Positions 52,276-60,764 of a stretch of DNA of 64,000 nt are shown one piece after another. The notes under the pieces are model-generated. The model saw only the letters and a list, made by a program, of their open reading frames with translations, had not been told where the DNA came from and ran no database searches. Origin of the DNA: Streptomyces sp. NRRL F-5126 (GTDB taxonomy: Bacteria; Actinomycetota; Actinomycetes; Streptomycetales; Streptomycetaceae). Location: positions 310,001 to 374,000 of the forward strand of contig NZ_JOFZ01000012.1 in NCBI RefSeq assembly GCF_000721265.1. The letters are read 5' to 3'. Positions within the stretch are counted from its first letter, which is position 1. Every line of letters starts with the position of its first letter. A program made the translations under genes and the position numbers.

Positions 52276-53685
52276 ATGTTCCAGAACGCCGACGAGGCCA
52301 AGAAATTCATCTCGGACGAGGACGTCAAGTTCGTCGACGTGCGCTTCTGCGACCTGCCCGGTGTGATGCAGCACTTCACGGTCCCGGCGAAGACGTTCGA
52401 TCCGACGGAGGAGCTCGCGTTCGACGGCTCGTCGATCCGCGGCTTCCAGGCGATCCACGAGTCGGACATGGCGCTGCGCGCCGACCTGGCGACCGCGCGT
52501 GTCGACCCGTTCCGCCGTGACAAGACGCTGAACATCAACTTCTTCATCCACGACCCGATCACGGGCGAGCAGTACAGCCGCGACCCGCGCAACATCGCGA
52601 AGAAGGCCGAGGCCTACCTGGCGTCGACGGGCATCGCGGACACCGCGTTCTTCGGGCCGGAGGCGGAGTTCTACGTCTTCGACAGCGTGCGCTTCAACAC
52701 GACGTCGAACGAGGGCTTCTACCACATCGACTCCGAGGCCGGCGCCTGGAACACCGGCTCGACGGAGGAGAACCGCGGCTACAAGGTCCGCTACAAGGGC
52801 GGCTACTTCCCGGCCCCGCCGGTGGACCACTTCGCGGACCTGCGCGCCGAGATCTCGCTGGAGCTCGAACAGGCCGGCCTTGAGGTCGAGCGCCAGCACC
52901 ACGAGGTCGGCACCGCGGGCCAGGCGGAGATCAACTACAAGTTCAACACGCTGCTGCACGCGGCTGACGACCTGATGCTGTTCAAGTACATCGTCAAGAA
53001 CGTCGCGTGGCGCAACAACAAGACCGCGACGTTCATGCCGAAGCCGATCTTCGGCGACAACGGCTCGGGCATGCACGTGCACCAGTCGCTGTGGCAGAAC
53101 GGTTCGCCGCTCTTCTACGACGAGCAGGGCTATGCGGGCCTGTCGGACACGGCGCGCTTCTACATCGGCGGCATCCTGAAGCACGCGCCGTCGCTGCTGG
53201 CCTTCACGAACCCGACGGTGAACTCGTACCACCGCCTGGTCCCGGGCTTCGAGGCGCCGGTCAACCTGGTCTACTCGCAGCGCAACCGCTCCGCGGCGAT
53301 GCGCATCCCGATCACGGGCTCGAACCCGAAGGCCAAGCGCGTCGAGTTCCGCGCGCCCGACCCCTCGTCCAACCCGTACCTGGCGTTCTCGGCGCTGCTG
53401 CTCGCGGGTCTCGACGGCGTCAGGAACAAGATCGAGCCGGCGGAGCCGATCGACAAGGACCTCTACGAGCTCGCCCCCGAGGAGCACGCGGGCGTCCCCC
53501 AGGTCCCGACATCCCTCCCGGCCGTCCTTGACGCGCTTGAGGCGGACAACGAGTACCTCCAGGCGGGCGGCGTCTTCACGGCTGACCTGATCGAGACGTG
53601 GATCGACTACAAGCGCACGAAGGAGATCGCCCCGATCCAGCTGCGCCCGCACCCGCACGAGTTCGAGCTTTACTTCGACATTTAA
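52276..53685 (+). CDS. glnA: Glutamine synthetase type I
   Basis: A 469-residue GSI enzyme making glutamine from glutamate, ammonia and ATP, the main ammonium-assimilating step. Signatures: [25 protein letters not shown], the metal/ATP loop [18 protein letters not shown], and [19 protein letters not shown]. The adenylylation Tyr is at exactly position 397 ([10 protein letters not shown]), so GlnE-type control is expected. The ATG at 52276 is preceded by GGAGGAGGAGC; the upstream frame extension is not family-like. The promoter carries a double GlnR box. Confidence 0.97.
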   Translation: MFQNADEAKKFISDEDVKFVDVRFCDLPGVMQHFTVPAKTFDPTEELAFDGSSIRGFQAIHESDMALRADLATARVDPFRRDKTLNINFFIHDPITGEQYSRDPRNIAKKAEAYLASTGIADTAFFGPEAEFYVFDSVRFNTTSNEGFYHIDSEAGAWNTGSTEENRGYKVRYKGGYFPAPPVDHFADLRAEISLELEQAGLEVERQHHEVGTAGQAEINYKFNTLLHAADDLMLFKYIVKNVAWRNNKTATFMPKPIFGDNGSGMHVHQSLWQNGSPLFYDEQGYAGLSDTARFYIGGILKHAPSLLAFTNPTVNSYHRLVPGFEAPVNLVYSQRNRSAAMRIPITGSNPKAKRVEFRAPDPSSNPYLAFSALLLAGLDGVRNKIEPAEPIDKDLYELAPEEHAGVPQVPTSLPAVLDALEADNEYLQAGGVFTADLIETWIDYKRTKEIAPIQLRPHPHEFELYFDI

Positions 53686-53695
53686 AGATCATCTG

Positions 53696-53770
53696 TCGAC
53701 CGTATGTGTCCAGCACCGTCTTCGCCGAGGAGTGGCGGAGGCGGTGCTGGACCACCACCGCCTCGGAGCC
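53696..53770 (-). pseudogene. Tyrosine-recombinase (integrase) C-terminal remnant
   Basis: The leftward frame reads EAVVVQHRLRHSSAKTVLDT followed by YGR, the hallmark C-terminal segment of actinobacterial phage/ICE integrases (VQxRLRHxSAKTTLDTYG), including the catalytic Tyr and a His/Arg region just before it. Only about 25 residues remain and the frame then runs into the glnA 3' end. It marks the boundary between the core and the acquired genes that follow. Confidence 0.65.
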
Positions 53771-53877
53771 GGAAGGCCGGCGGCCTTCGCGCGGGCGCGG
53801 CGCTTCTCGTTCCGGGGAACGCGTCGGGGATCGGTACCGCGGTCATGGACATCCGGGTCTTGATCGGCTCGGAGTGG

Positions 53878-55383
53878 TCACGCGCTGTGGAGAGGTGTTG
53901 CGTTGGTGATCCAGGTGGCGAGTGCCTGGGTCAGGCCGGCGATGTCGTCGCCGACCCAGCCGATATAACCATCAGGGCGGACAAGGGCGGCAGCGGCGGG
54001 GATTTCGGGTACCGGGTCGGCCCGGATGATCAAGGGACCATGCGGGCTGTCGGGCAGCTCGGGCCGGAGCCGGTCGGAAAACAGCAGGACGAGCGCGCGG
54101 CCAGGGTGCAAGAGCTCAGCGAGCCGCCGCGGGCCGGCCTCGGTAGCGAGGGTGGCCTCGGGTACCCGGGCACCCAGCAGCGGATGGTCGGGCCCGGGCA
54201 ACTCGTAGCGCAGCGCCAAACCGGACATCAGCCCGGACAGCCGCGCGACCACGTCGGGGAGTTCGGCGAGGTCGAGCATGAGACCGCGCAGAGCGCTGGA
54301 CTCGGGTGCGGTGGGGTTCATGATGGCCCGCTGAGCCAGGGTCAGTTGCAGCGACTGCGCGGCGGCGGGATGTCGTTCGGCGTGGTAGCTGTCGAGCAGC
54401 CCGGTGGGGGCGTCGCCGCGCAGTTCGGCTGCCAGCTTCCAGCCGAGGTTGGTCGCATCCTGGATACCGAGGTTGACTCCTTGGCCGCCGATCGGGGCGT
54501 GGATGTGTGCGGCGTCGCCGGCGAACAGGATCCGGCCGTGGCGGTACTGCTCGATCTGGCGGGTGGCGTCGCTGAACCGGGACCCCGCCAGCACCGCGCG
54601 CACCTGCACCCGGTCGCTGTGGGTGGCCCGCAACGCTTGAGCGACTTCCTCATGATGCACCGGGCCTTCGTCGGCCTCGGCGAGACCGGCGCCGGTGCGG
54701 CCGAACATCATGCGGAACCGGTCGTCCTCGATCGGGTGCAGCATCGTCCAGCGGTCGCCGGCATGGCGGACGTAGTCGGAGAAGTGCTGCCCCGGAGGTG
54801 GGGTGTCCCCGGTGAGGTCCAGGTCAACCACGGTGGAGCGACTGGTGGCGGGCTGCCCGGGGAACGCGACGTCGCTCAGGCGACGCACGGCGGAGTGCGC
54901 GCCGTCACAGCCGACCAGATAGCGGGCCCGCCGGCGACGATGCTCGGTCCTGATCTCGACACCGTCTTCGTCCTGGGTGACGCCGAGGACCTCCTGACCA
55001 CGCTCGACCGGCGTGCCGTTCCCGGTCAGCAGGCGTTCGAGGTGGCGTTCGATGCGGCCTTGCCCGATGGCCAAGCTGGCTGGGTAGGGCGTGTTCCACG
55101 TGGTGTAGTCAAGCCGCACGGGCAGCCCGGCGAAGTGCCCCACGCGCGACAGAGTCCGGGTCGCCGGGTCGGAGATCTCATCGAGCAGGCCCCGCATGTC
55201 CAGCACTTCCGCGGTGCGCGGTTGGATGTTGCCGGCCCGGGACTGGGGGTTGGGGTGTTCGGCCTTCTCCACCACGATCGCGCTCGCTCCGGCCAGGGTT
55301 AGCTCGAAGGCCAGCATCAACCCGGTCGGACCGGCCCCCACGACCAGGACGTCGGCGTCGATCTCCTCGTACGAGTCTGTCAT
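53878..55383 (-). CDS. FAD-dependent aromatic hydroxylase (PgaE/RdmE-like)
   Basis: A 501-residue class A flavin monooxygenase. FAD fold: VLVVGAGPTGLMLAFELTLA; the DG motif: YLVGCDGAHSAVRRL; the GD motif: ILFAGDAAHIHAPIGGQGVN then DATNLGWKLAAEL. A thioredoxin-like C-terminal domain (from about residue 385, PGPDHPLLGARVPEATL...) places it with polyketide and antibiotic hydroxylases such as PgaE, MtmOIV and rifampicin monooxygenase. The ATG overlaps the stop of a small membrane-protein gene by 4 bp. Divergent TetR gene. Possibly a xenobiotic-modifying enzyme under TetR control. Confidence 0.9.
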   Translation of the reverse strand: MTDSYEEIDADVLVVGAGPTGLMLAFELTLAGASAIVVEKAEHPNPQSRAGNIQPRTAEVLDMRGLLDEISDPATRTLSRVGHFAGLPVRLDYTTWNTPYPASLAIGQGRIERHLERLLTGNGTPVERGQEVLGVTQDEDGVEIRTEHRRRRARYLVGCDGAHSAVRRLSDVAFPGQPATSRSTVVDLDLTGDTPPPGQHFSDYVRHAGDRWTMLHPIEDDRFRMMFGRTGAGLAEADEGPVHHEEVAQALRATHSDRVQVRAVLAGSRFSDATRQIEQYRHGRILFAGDAAHIHAPIGGQGVNLGIQDATNLGWKLAAELRGDAPTGLLDSYHAERHPAAAQSLQLTLAQRAIMNPTAPESSALRGLMLDLAELPDVVARLSGLMSGLALRYELPGPDHPLLGARVPEATLATEAGPRRLAELLHPGRALVLLFSDRLRPELPDSPHGPLIIRADPVPEIPAAAALVRPDGYIGWVGDDIAGLTQALATWITNATPLHSA

Positions 55384-55586
55384 CGCGACGGCTTCGTGGT
55401 GGTGGTGCGGTCGTTGTCGGTGCGCCGGGCGCGTCCACGTGTGGTGCCGCGGGGTGCCTGAGGTCCGCCGCTGCGCCGGGCGCGGCGGCGGCGGAGTGCG
55501 ATTTGCAGTGCAACCAGCGCGACGACGAGCACGATGGTGCCGGTGAGGCCGAGGTAGCTGTGAAACAGGAGCGGGATGAGGAACAT
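55380..55586 (-). CDS. Small single-helix membrane protein coupled to hydroxylase
   Basis: A 68-residue protein: hydrophobic N-terminal segment (LIPLLFHSYLGLTGTIVLVV, then ALVALQIAL) with a very basic C-terminal tail (RRRRARRSGG..RGRARRTDN). One or two helices are possible. The ATG has AAGGAGAG at good spacing, and its stop overlaps the hydroxylase ATG (ATGA), so the pair is co-translated. Function not recognised; it may anchor or assist the flavoenzyme. Confidence 0.65.
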   Translation of the reverse strand: MFLIPLLFHSYLGLTGTIVLVVALVALQIALRRRRARRSGGPQAPRGTTRGRARRTDNDRTTTTKPSR

Positions 55587-55756
55587 GACACTCTCCTTCA
55601 GACGTGCAGACCAGCCATGCGGTATCCCCAGTCGGGGTGCACACCCGCGAGACGGGGCCTGCTGTTGCAGTTGCGGGTATCACGGCGCCAACGCCGGCAG
55701 GTCTGCCCGCGTGCGAACGGCAGCCGATCCATGCCGACCCCTCCCCTCGCGGCACC

Positions 55757-55812
55757 GTGTCTAACGAACAATATACACTTGGCTTTGTACACTATGAAGG
55801 ATACTAGAGAAA
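55757..55812. promoter_or_regulatory. Divergent control region, hydroxylase module/TetR
   Basis: A markedly A/T-rich stretch (aacgaacaatatacacttgg...tacactatgaaggatact) with direct repeats TACACT 16 nt apart. It lies just 5' of the TetR GTG and on the leftward side serves the hydroxylase operon. Probable TetR operator and both promoters. Confidence 0.5.
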
Positions 55813-55828
55813 GTTCGGTGGTGGCACG

Positions 55829-56428
55829 GTGAGTGAGGAAAGATCGAAGCCAACGCGGCGGCTGGGGCGCGAGGAGCGCCGAGCCCAGCTCGTGGCGGCG
55901 GCGGCCCGCTCGTTCATGCAGGCCGGTTTCGCGGCCACCAGCCTGGACGACGTCGCCGCCGCGGCGGGGGTCACCAAAGCGATCATCTACCGGCACTTCG
56001 AGTCCAAGCACGACCTGTACCTCGCGGTCCTGCTCGACACCCGCCGACGCATCCGCGACCACGTGCGTGACCCGCAGCTCAACCCTGACACCGTGGCAGA
56101 ACTCGCCCTGGCCGCCCGCGAGGCCCCGGACGGTTTCCGGCTGCTGTACCGCCACGCCCGCCGGGAGCCGGACTTCGCCGACTACGTCGACGAGCTGGAC
56201 ACCAACGCCAGGCAGACTGCCGAGACCCGATTGCGTGAACGCATCCCCGACCCGGCTCGACGCCGATGGATCGCCGCCCTCATGGCGGCCGTCATCTTCG
56301 ATGCCATCCTGACCTGGCTCGACACCGATCAGCCCGTCGAACCCGACGAACTCGCCCGCACCCTCCAGGCGACCGTGCGGGCGCTGACCAGCGCCCAGGC
56401 CTCCTCGGCTGAAACCCCGACGTCATGA
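55829..56428 (+). CDS. TetR/AcrR family regulator
   Basis: A 199-residue repressor. The HTH spans about 10-60 (LGREERRAQLVAAAARSFMQ, AGFAATSLDDVAAAAGVTKA, IIYRHFESKHDLYLAVL) and the C-terminal ligand domain is helical (GFRLLYRHARREPDFADYVD, WIAALMAAVIFDAILTWLDT). It is divergent from the flavin hydroxylase and its membrane partner across a control region, the typical position of their repressor. GTG start, with the preceding A/T-rich region presumably holding the operator. Confidence 0.92.
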   Translation: MSEERSKPTRRLGREERRAQLVAAAARSFMQAGFAATSLDDVAAAAGVTKAIIYRHFESKHDLYLAVLLDTRRRIRDHVRDPQLNPDTVAELALAAREAPDGFRLLYRHARREPDFADYVDELDTNARQTAETRLRERIPDPARRRWIAALMAAVIFDAILTWLDTDQPVEPDELARTLQATVRALTSAQASSAETPTS

Positions 56429-56687
56429 CGACGGCAGGGCCGGTGACGGCGACGGGGTCAGCCCCGGCTGCGGCCGGTGGGGCAGCGATCCGATCTCCAG
56501 GGATCAGCTGCGTCGTCGAGGACGGCAAAGGGTGGCCGCCCCCCGGACAGGCCAGGTCGGGTGGGACCGCTGCTGGACACGCTCCTCGACGGGACGAGCG
56601 AAGCCGAGACGGTCAGTGGCCACCGATTCGGGGTCGGTCTTGGTTCCGGCCGACGGATCCGTCACGTGCCGCCGCCGACCGGAGCGG
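56429..56687. other. 259-bp spacer after TetR gene
   Basis: No convincing gene. A rightward frame starting at the ATG overlapping the TetR stop lacks third-position G/C bias and is judged spurious. Probably contains transcription ends of both flanking units. Confidence 0.4.
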
Positions 56688-56864
56688 TCAGCCGGCGCGC
56701 GACGCGGGCTCATCGGCGTCCACGGGCCGGGGCAAGAGCGGGTGCGGCGGTCGCACCTCGTCGTGCGAGCGCTTCCCGATGAGCTCGACCCCGTGCTCCT
56801 TGCGGTAGCCGCCGTAATCGTCCTCGACGGGGAACTCGTGCCCGCCCCTGCGGCACTGCGTCAT
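56688..56864 (-). CDS. Small hypothetical protein with CxxGxxF/DDY/EHG pattern (58 aa)
   Basis: ATG at 56864 to TGA at 56688 encodes 58 residues beginning MTQCRRGGHEFPVEDDYGGY and continuing RKEHGVELIGKRSHDEVRPP. Codon third positions are almost all G or C. The pattern CRxxGxEFxxEDDYxxYxxEHGVEL looks like a small zinc-ribbon-like protein that has lost some cysteines. Its ATG overlaps the stop of the preceding 26-aa ORF by 4 bp (ATGA). Function unknown. Confidence 0.5.
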   Translation of the reverse strand: MTQCRRGGHEFPVEDDYGGYRKEHGVELIGKRSHDEVRPPHPLLPRPVDADEPASRAG

Positions 56865-56941
56865 GACGCACCGCCCGGAAGGCAGCCGCGGTGCGCGCGG
56901 GGGAAGACGCGGTCCCCGTCGGAAAGGACGGTGGCCATCAT
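56861..56941 (-). CDS. Tiny ORF, middle of three overlapping small ORFs (26 aa)
   Basis: Begins ATG ATG at 56941 and ends TGA at 56861; 26 residues, MMATVLSDGDRVFPRAHRGC then LPGGAS. It overlaps the ORF before it and the ORF after it by 4 bp each (ATGA). The overlaps, more than the sequence itself, suggest that it is translated. Not recognised. Confidence 0.35.
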   Translation of the reverse strand: MMATVLSDGDRVFPRAHRGCLPGGAS

Positions 56942-57078
56942 GGGCTCATCCCGACCGGCGTTGGCACGAGCAGTTCCGTCAGGGCGTCGCGGAGCCACTC
57001 GGCCTCGCGCCAGGACAGCACGCGAGGTAGGACGGCCTGGCCCTGGTCGACGTCGTACCGGCCGGCCGGCGTCATCAT
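56938..57078 (-). CDS. Small hypothetical ORF, first of three overlapping (46 aa)
   Basis: ATG ATG at 57078 to TGA at 56938, 46 residues: MMTPAGRYDVDQGQAVLPRV, LSWREAEWLRDALTELLVPT, PVGMSP. Third-position G/C bias is good and the SWREAEWLRDALTELL part is a plausible amphipathic helix. The same frame is open upstream to about 57213, but that part is Arg/Gly-rich. No strong ribosome-binding site. Function unknown. Confidence 0.4.
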   Translation of the reverse strand: MMTPAGRYDVDQGQAVLPRVLSWREAEWLRDALTELLVPTPVGMSP

Positions 57079-57473
57079 GAAGGCCCCGTACGGCCGGCGT
57101 ACGGCGGCCCACGCGACGGCAGAAGGTCCGCACGCACGAAGGCGCCCCCGCCCGGCACGAGTCCGAGGCGGGACGCCCGAAGAAGCGGTGGTCTTCGCCG
57201 CCTCCGCGGACACCGACCCGACCTGCGTGCGGGGTCCTCGCCGACCGGCTCACCACGCACGCGGCAATGGTGCGGGCGGATTCCGTCGGCGGTCTCGACA
57301 GGGACTGCCGTGGCCGCTCCTAGCATCTGCGGGATTGTATACGATTTCGGCTGGCAAAATCGAGACGAAAAGGCGTCGCATTGCCGCAAATGCGGTTCTG
57401 CTATTCAGTGTTCGGGTATCTCTGGCGTAGCCGCCCTGACGGGGTCGCGGGTTCTCCTGGAAGGCAGATGCCG
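57079..57473. other. 395-bp spacer before molybdopterin-domain gene
   Basis: Left half: possible upstream extension of the small-ORF chain, with shifted short frames on the leftward strand and nothing recognisable. Right half (about 57320-57420) is A/T-richer (gggattgtatacgatttcgg, aaaatcgagacgaaaag) and likely holds the promoter of the rightward gene. Confidence 0.4.
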
Positions 57474-58028
57474 ATGAGCCGTGTCGTTCCTCCTCGCACC
57501 ACCGACAGCCCGGCCGGGGATCGTGCGCCAACAGCGCTCGTGCTGGGCGGCGAGGTGGCCCGCACCATGACGCTGACCGTGGCCGACCTGCGGGCGGGTT
57601 GGCGACAGCATCGGGTCGAGGTGACCTTCGACTGCGCCACCAGCGGAGTGCGGCACCACACCTTCGAGGGGCCGCTCCTACGGGAGGTGGCCGCCGACGC
57701 CGGGCCGGCCTTCGACGCACGACGGCGCAAGGACCGCTGCCACTTTCTGCTGACCGTCACGGGTCTGGACGGTCACCACACCGTGCTGACCTGGGCTGAG
57801 ATGGACCCCGATTTCGGCGGCGCGCCCATCGTGCTGGCCACCCGCATGGACGGCACGGATCTGGACGTCGCCGGCAGCCAGCTGGTCGTCTCGACCGACC
57901 GCTGCGGCGCACGGTATGTCAGCCGGATCACCCGCATCTGGATAGGCCGGTGCACGGCGGGGCAGTGCGAACCGCCCACCGCGCGTGGCCGGCGCTCCCG
58001 CGAATCCGCCGCGGTACTCAGCCCGTGA
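57474..58028 (+). CDS. Molybdopterin-binding (sulfite-oxidase-type domain) small oxidoreductase-like protein
   Basis: A 184-residue protein consisting of one Oxidored_molyb-type (PF00174-like) domain: MTLTVADLRAGWRQHRVEVT, FDCATSGVRHHTFEGPLLRE (with a Cys in the position of the molybdenum ligand), LTVTGLDGHHTVLTWAEMDP, and VSTDRCGARYVSRITRIWIG. No signal peptide, no haem domain. Small single-domain members are common in actinobacteria but lack a known reaction. The ATG at 57474 has GGAAGG 9 nt upstream; an ATG at 57468 is too near. Convergent overlap of 11 bp with the following regulator. Confidence 0.78.
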   Translation: MSRVVPPRTTDSPAGDRAPTALVLGGEVARTMTLTVADLRAGWRQHRVEVTFDCATSGVRHHTFEGPLLREVAADAGPAFDARRRKDRCHFLLTVTGLDGHHTVLTWAEMDPDFGGAPIVLATRMDGTDLDVAGSQLVVSTDRCGARYVSRITRIWIGRCTAGQCEPPTARGRRSRESAAVLSP

Positions 58029-58869
58029 CGTCCATGCGCTGCGTGCCGATGACCGAAAGCAGCCGGAGCGCCTGTTCCGAGGGGGAGCCAGGGGCCGCGG
58101 TGTAGATCACGAGCTGCTGATCGCGGTCGGTGATCGCGAGGGCGTCGCAGTCGACGGTGACCGGGCCGACCAGCGGATGCTGGAACGTCTTGTGCTGTGA
58201 GGGTTCGGCCGACACGTCGTGCGATTGCCACAGTCGTGTGAACTCCTCGCTGCCGTCGAGCAGTTCGGCCACGAGCTCGGCCACCTCGGGGTCGTCGGGG
58301 TAGCGGGCGGCCGTGGCGCGCAGCCGCTGTGTCGCGTTGCGGGCGAACTCGTCGGCATCGGAAACCCCGTAGAGGCGCTGCCCGTTCGTGTGCGGGCCGA
58401 GGAAGACGCGGCGCACGAAGTTGCGTTCGCGTCGCGGCACGGCGGAGAAGTCCTCCATCAGGGCTGCCGCCAGGTCGTTCCAGGCCAGGATCTCGAAACT
58501 CGCGGACGTCACCGTCGCCGCCGCCTGCGGCAGGCGCCGCATCAGGTCGAGGATGCTCTGCCGTACCGCGCGCGGCGGCCCGGCCGCCGGGAGCGGCGGC
58601 GCGCCCGCGAGGTGGTGGAGGTGGTCGCGCTCGGCGTCCGACAGGCGCAGGGCGCGGGACAGCCCGGCCAGCACCTCGTGCGACGGGCGCGGCGCGCGGG
58701 CCTGCTCCAGCCGCGTGTAGTACTCGATCGAGATGTACGCGAGCTGCGCCACCTCCTCGCGCCGCAGCCCCGGCGTGCGACGGCGCGTGCCCGCGGGCAG
58801 CCCGACGTCCGCGGGTGCGATCCGCTCGCGCCGGCTGCGCAGGAAATCGGCCAGTTCTCTTCTGTCCAC
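58018..58869 (-). CDS. XRE-family regulator with MmyB-like ligand domain
   Basis: A 283-residue regulator: N-terminal XRE HTH (DFLRSRRERIAPADVGLPAG, TPGLRREEVAQLAYISIEYY, TRLEQARAPRPS) and a C-terminal PAS-like MmyB/MLTR domain (FEILAWNDLAAALMEDFSAV, DDPEVAELVAELLDGSEEFT, LVIYTAAPGSPSEQALRLL). The GTG at 58869 gives VDRRELADFLRSRRERI, the usual start. Family proteins often repress the divergent neighbour, here an SDR gene 86 bp away. Ligand in related proteins is lipid-like; here unknown. Confidence 0.93.
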   Translation of the reverse strand: MDRRELADFLRSRRERIAPADVGLPAGTRRRTPGLRREEVAQLAYISIEYYTRLEQARAPRPSHEVLAGLSRALRLSDAERDHLHHLAGAPPLPAAGPPRAVRQSILDLMRRLPQAAATVTSASFEILAWNDLAAALMEDFSAVPRRERNFVRRVFLGPHTNGQRLYGVSDADEFARNATQRLRATAARYPDDPEVAELVAELLDGSEEFTRLWQSHDVSAEPSQHKTFQHPLVGPVTVDCDALAITDRDQQLVIYTAAPGSPSEQALRLLSVIGTQRMDVTG

Positions 58870-58955
58870 GCATCCAGTGTGTACGGGTGGCGGCCGCCCA
58901 GCCAGGTACTGCCGGTGCCTGGCCGGCCCGCGCGGACGGGCGCAGGCTCGGTGCC

Positions 58956-59777
58956 ATGGACAACACCAGTGTGACCAGCACAACCAGCGTGACCGGCACG
59001 TCCGGCGCCGCTGCGGGAGAGGGCCTGCTGGCAGGCAAGGTCGCCTTCGTCTCGGGTGCCGGGCGCGGCATCGGGGCCGCCGCGGCCCGGCTCTTCGCCC
59101 AGGAGGGCGCCCGGGTGCTGCTCGCGGCCAGGACCGAGGCCCAGCTTGCGGCCGTGACCGAGGAGGTCGGGGCGGCGGGCGGCACCGCGGAGTACGTCGT
59201 GTGCGACCTGGCCGACTCGGCCTCCGTGCGCGCCGCCGTGGACCGCGCCGTGGACGTGTTCGGCCGACTCGACGTCGCCTTCAACAACGGTGCGACGATC
59301 CAGCGGCCCGGCCCGATGGACCGGATGGAGGAGGCCGACTTCGACCAGATCTACGACGTGAACCTGAAGGGCGTGTGGCTGGCGATGGTCGCGGAGATCT
59401 CCGCGATCCGCGCCACCGCCGGGACGGGCGCCGTCGTCAACAACTCGTCCGTGGGCAGCCTGATGGGCAACCCCGAGCTGCCGGCCTACGGCGCCATGAA
59501 GCGGGCGGTCAACAGCCTCACGGAGTCGGCGGCCGTCACGTACGGCCCCGAGGGCATCCGCGTGAACGCCATCGCCCCAGGCAACACGCCGACCGACATG
59601 ATCAGCGCCTGGGAGCAGGACTCGCCGGGTCTGCGGGAGCGTCTCACGGCACACACACCGCTGCGCCGCGCGGCGGACCCGCGGGAGATCGCGCAGGCCG
59701 CGGCCTGGCTCCTCAGCGACCGCGCCTCGTACGTGACCGGCACGGTGCTGCGAGTGGACGGCGGCGCACGGGCCTGA
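58956..59777 (+). CDS. SDR family oxidoreductase
   Basis: A 273-residue classical short-chain dehydrogenase: cofactor motif VAFVSGAGRGIGAAAARLFA, DVAFNNGATIQRPGPM (NNxG), catalytic Ser and Tyr/Lys in NNSSVGSLMGNPELPAYGAM then KRAVNSL, and C-terminal VTGTVLRVDGGARA. The first 25 residues are a Thr/Ser/Gly-rich lead. It diverges from the MmyB-type regulator, the arrangement typical of this regulator class. Substrate unknown. Confidence 0.93.
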   Translation: MDNTSVTSTTSVTGTSGAAAGEGLLAGKVAFVSGAGRGIGAAAARLFAQEGARVLLAARTEAQLAAVTEEVGAAGGTAEYVVCDLADSASVRAAVDRAVDVFGRLDVAFNNGATIQRPGPMDRMEEADFDQIYDVNLKGVWLAMVAEISAIRATAGTGAVVNNSSVGSLMGNPELPAYGAMKRAVNSLTESAAVTYGPEGIRVNAIAPGNTPTDMISAWEQDSPGLRERLTAHTPLRRAADPREIAQAAAWLLSDRASYVTGTVLRVDGGARA

Positions 59778-59832
59778 GATCGAGGGGCCGGGCCGAGAGC
59801 CGGTGGGCCGTCCCGGGCCGGCCCGGGGCCGC

Positions 59833-60684
59833 TCAGTCGCGGTAGACGGTGGCCACGGTGCGCACGAACGAGCGGATCAGCGGATCCGTGTCGCCCTCCT
59901 TCCACGCCACCACGGCTCGGCTCGGCTCCACGCCGGTCAGCGGCACGACCGTGAGGCCTTCCGCCGGCTCGTCGTCCAGGAGCGTCATGCCGACCGTGCC
60001 GTTCCACAGGACGGCCTGCCTGCATTCCTGGACGGCGCGCACCACCGGGCCATCGCGGACGGCCCCGGCGTTCCAGTACGCCTGCCACAGGGCGTCGGTG
60101 CCCTCGGGGAACCTGAACCAGCGGCGGCCGGCCAGGTCGGCCGGCTCCAGGCTCCCGCGGCGGGCCAGCGGGTCGTCGGCGCGCAGCAGCGCGCCCACGG
60201 GGTCGGCGCGCAGGACCCGTACGGCGAGGCCGGTCTCGTCGAACGGTCCGCGGGTCAGTGCGACGTCGACGAGGCCGGCGTGCAGCCCGCAGGTGGGGTC
60301 GGTCAGGTCCGTGTCGCGGACGCGGACCTCGACGCGCGGGTGGAGCCTGCGGAATTCGCCGGCCAGCCGGATGGCGTGCGGGTCGGCGCTGCCACCCAGG
60401 ATGCCGACGGTGATCGTCGCGGCGCCGGCCGCCGCGGCGACGCGTGCGCGCAGCCGGTCCGCCCGGTCGAGCAGGGCACGCGCCTCGTCGAGGAGCACCT
60501 CCCCCACCCCGGTGAGCGCGACGCCGGCGGGCGACCGGTCGAACAGCGCCGCCCCGGTCTCGGCCTCCAGCCGCTTGATGGCGCGGCTCAGCGGCGGCTG
60601 GCTCATGTGCAGCCGGGCGGCGGCCCGGCCGAAGTGCAGCTCCTCGGCGACCGCCACGAAGTAGCGCAGCGTGCGTAGCTCCAT
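59833..60684 (-). CDS. LysR family transcriptional regulator
   Basis: A 283-residue LTTR: HTH in MELRTLRYFVAVAEELHFGR, AAARLHMSQPPLSRAIKRLE, then an effector domain (ITVGILGGSADPHAIRLAGE, DVALTRGPFDETGLAVRVLR, GTVGMTLLDDEPAEGLTVV). Divergent from the cupin-DoxX pair across 80 bp, so it probably regulates them. Third-position G/C bias is normal for the host. Confidence 0.93.
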   Translation of the reverse strand: MELRTLRYFVAVAEELHFGRAAARLHMSQPPLSRAIKRLEAETGAALFDRSPAGVALTGVGEVLLDEARALLDRADRLRARVAAAAGAATITVGILGGSADPHAIRLAGEFRRLHPRVEVRVRDTDLTDPTCGLHAGLVDVALTRGPFDETGLAVRVLRADPVGALLRADDPLARRGSLEPADLAGRRWFRFPEGTDALWQAYWNAGAVRDGPVVRAVQECRQAVLWNGTVGMTLLDDEPAEGLTVVPLTGVEPSRAVVAWKEGDTDPLIRSFVRTVATVYRD

Positions 60685-60764
60685 GGTGGGACGATACCCG
60701 TACGGTATCGGGGACGTGGAACAGGTCTTGGACAGCCGCCGCACCCTGCCGGTGCAATCGGGGC

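Noticed and set aside
56425..56808. Rightward 127-codon ORF whose ATG overlaps the TetR stop
   Set aside because: Third codon positions lack the host G/C bias, and it runs antisense to the better supported 58-aa ORF.
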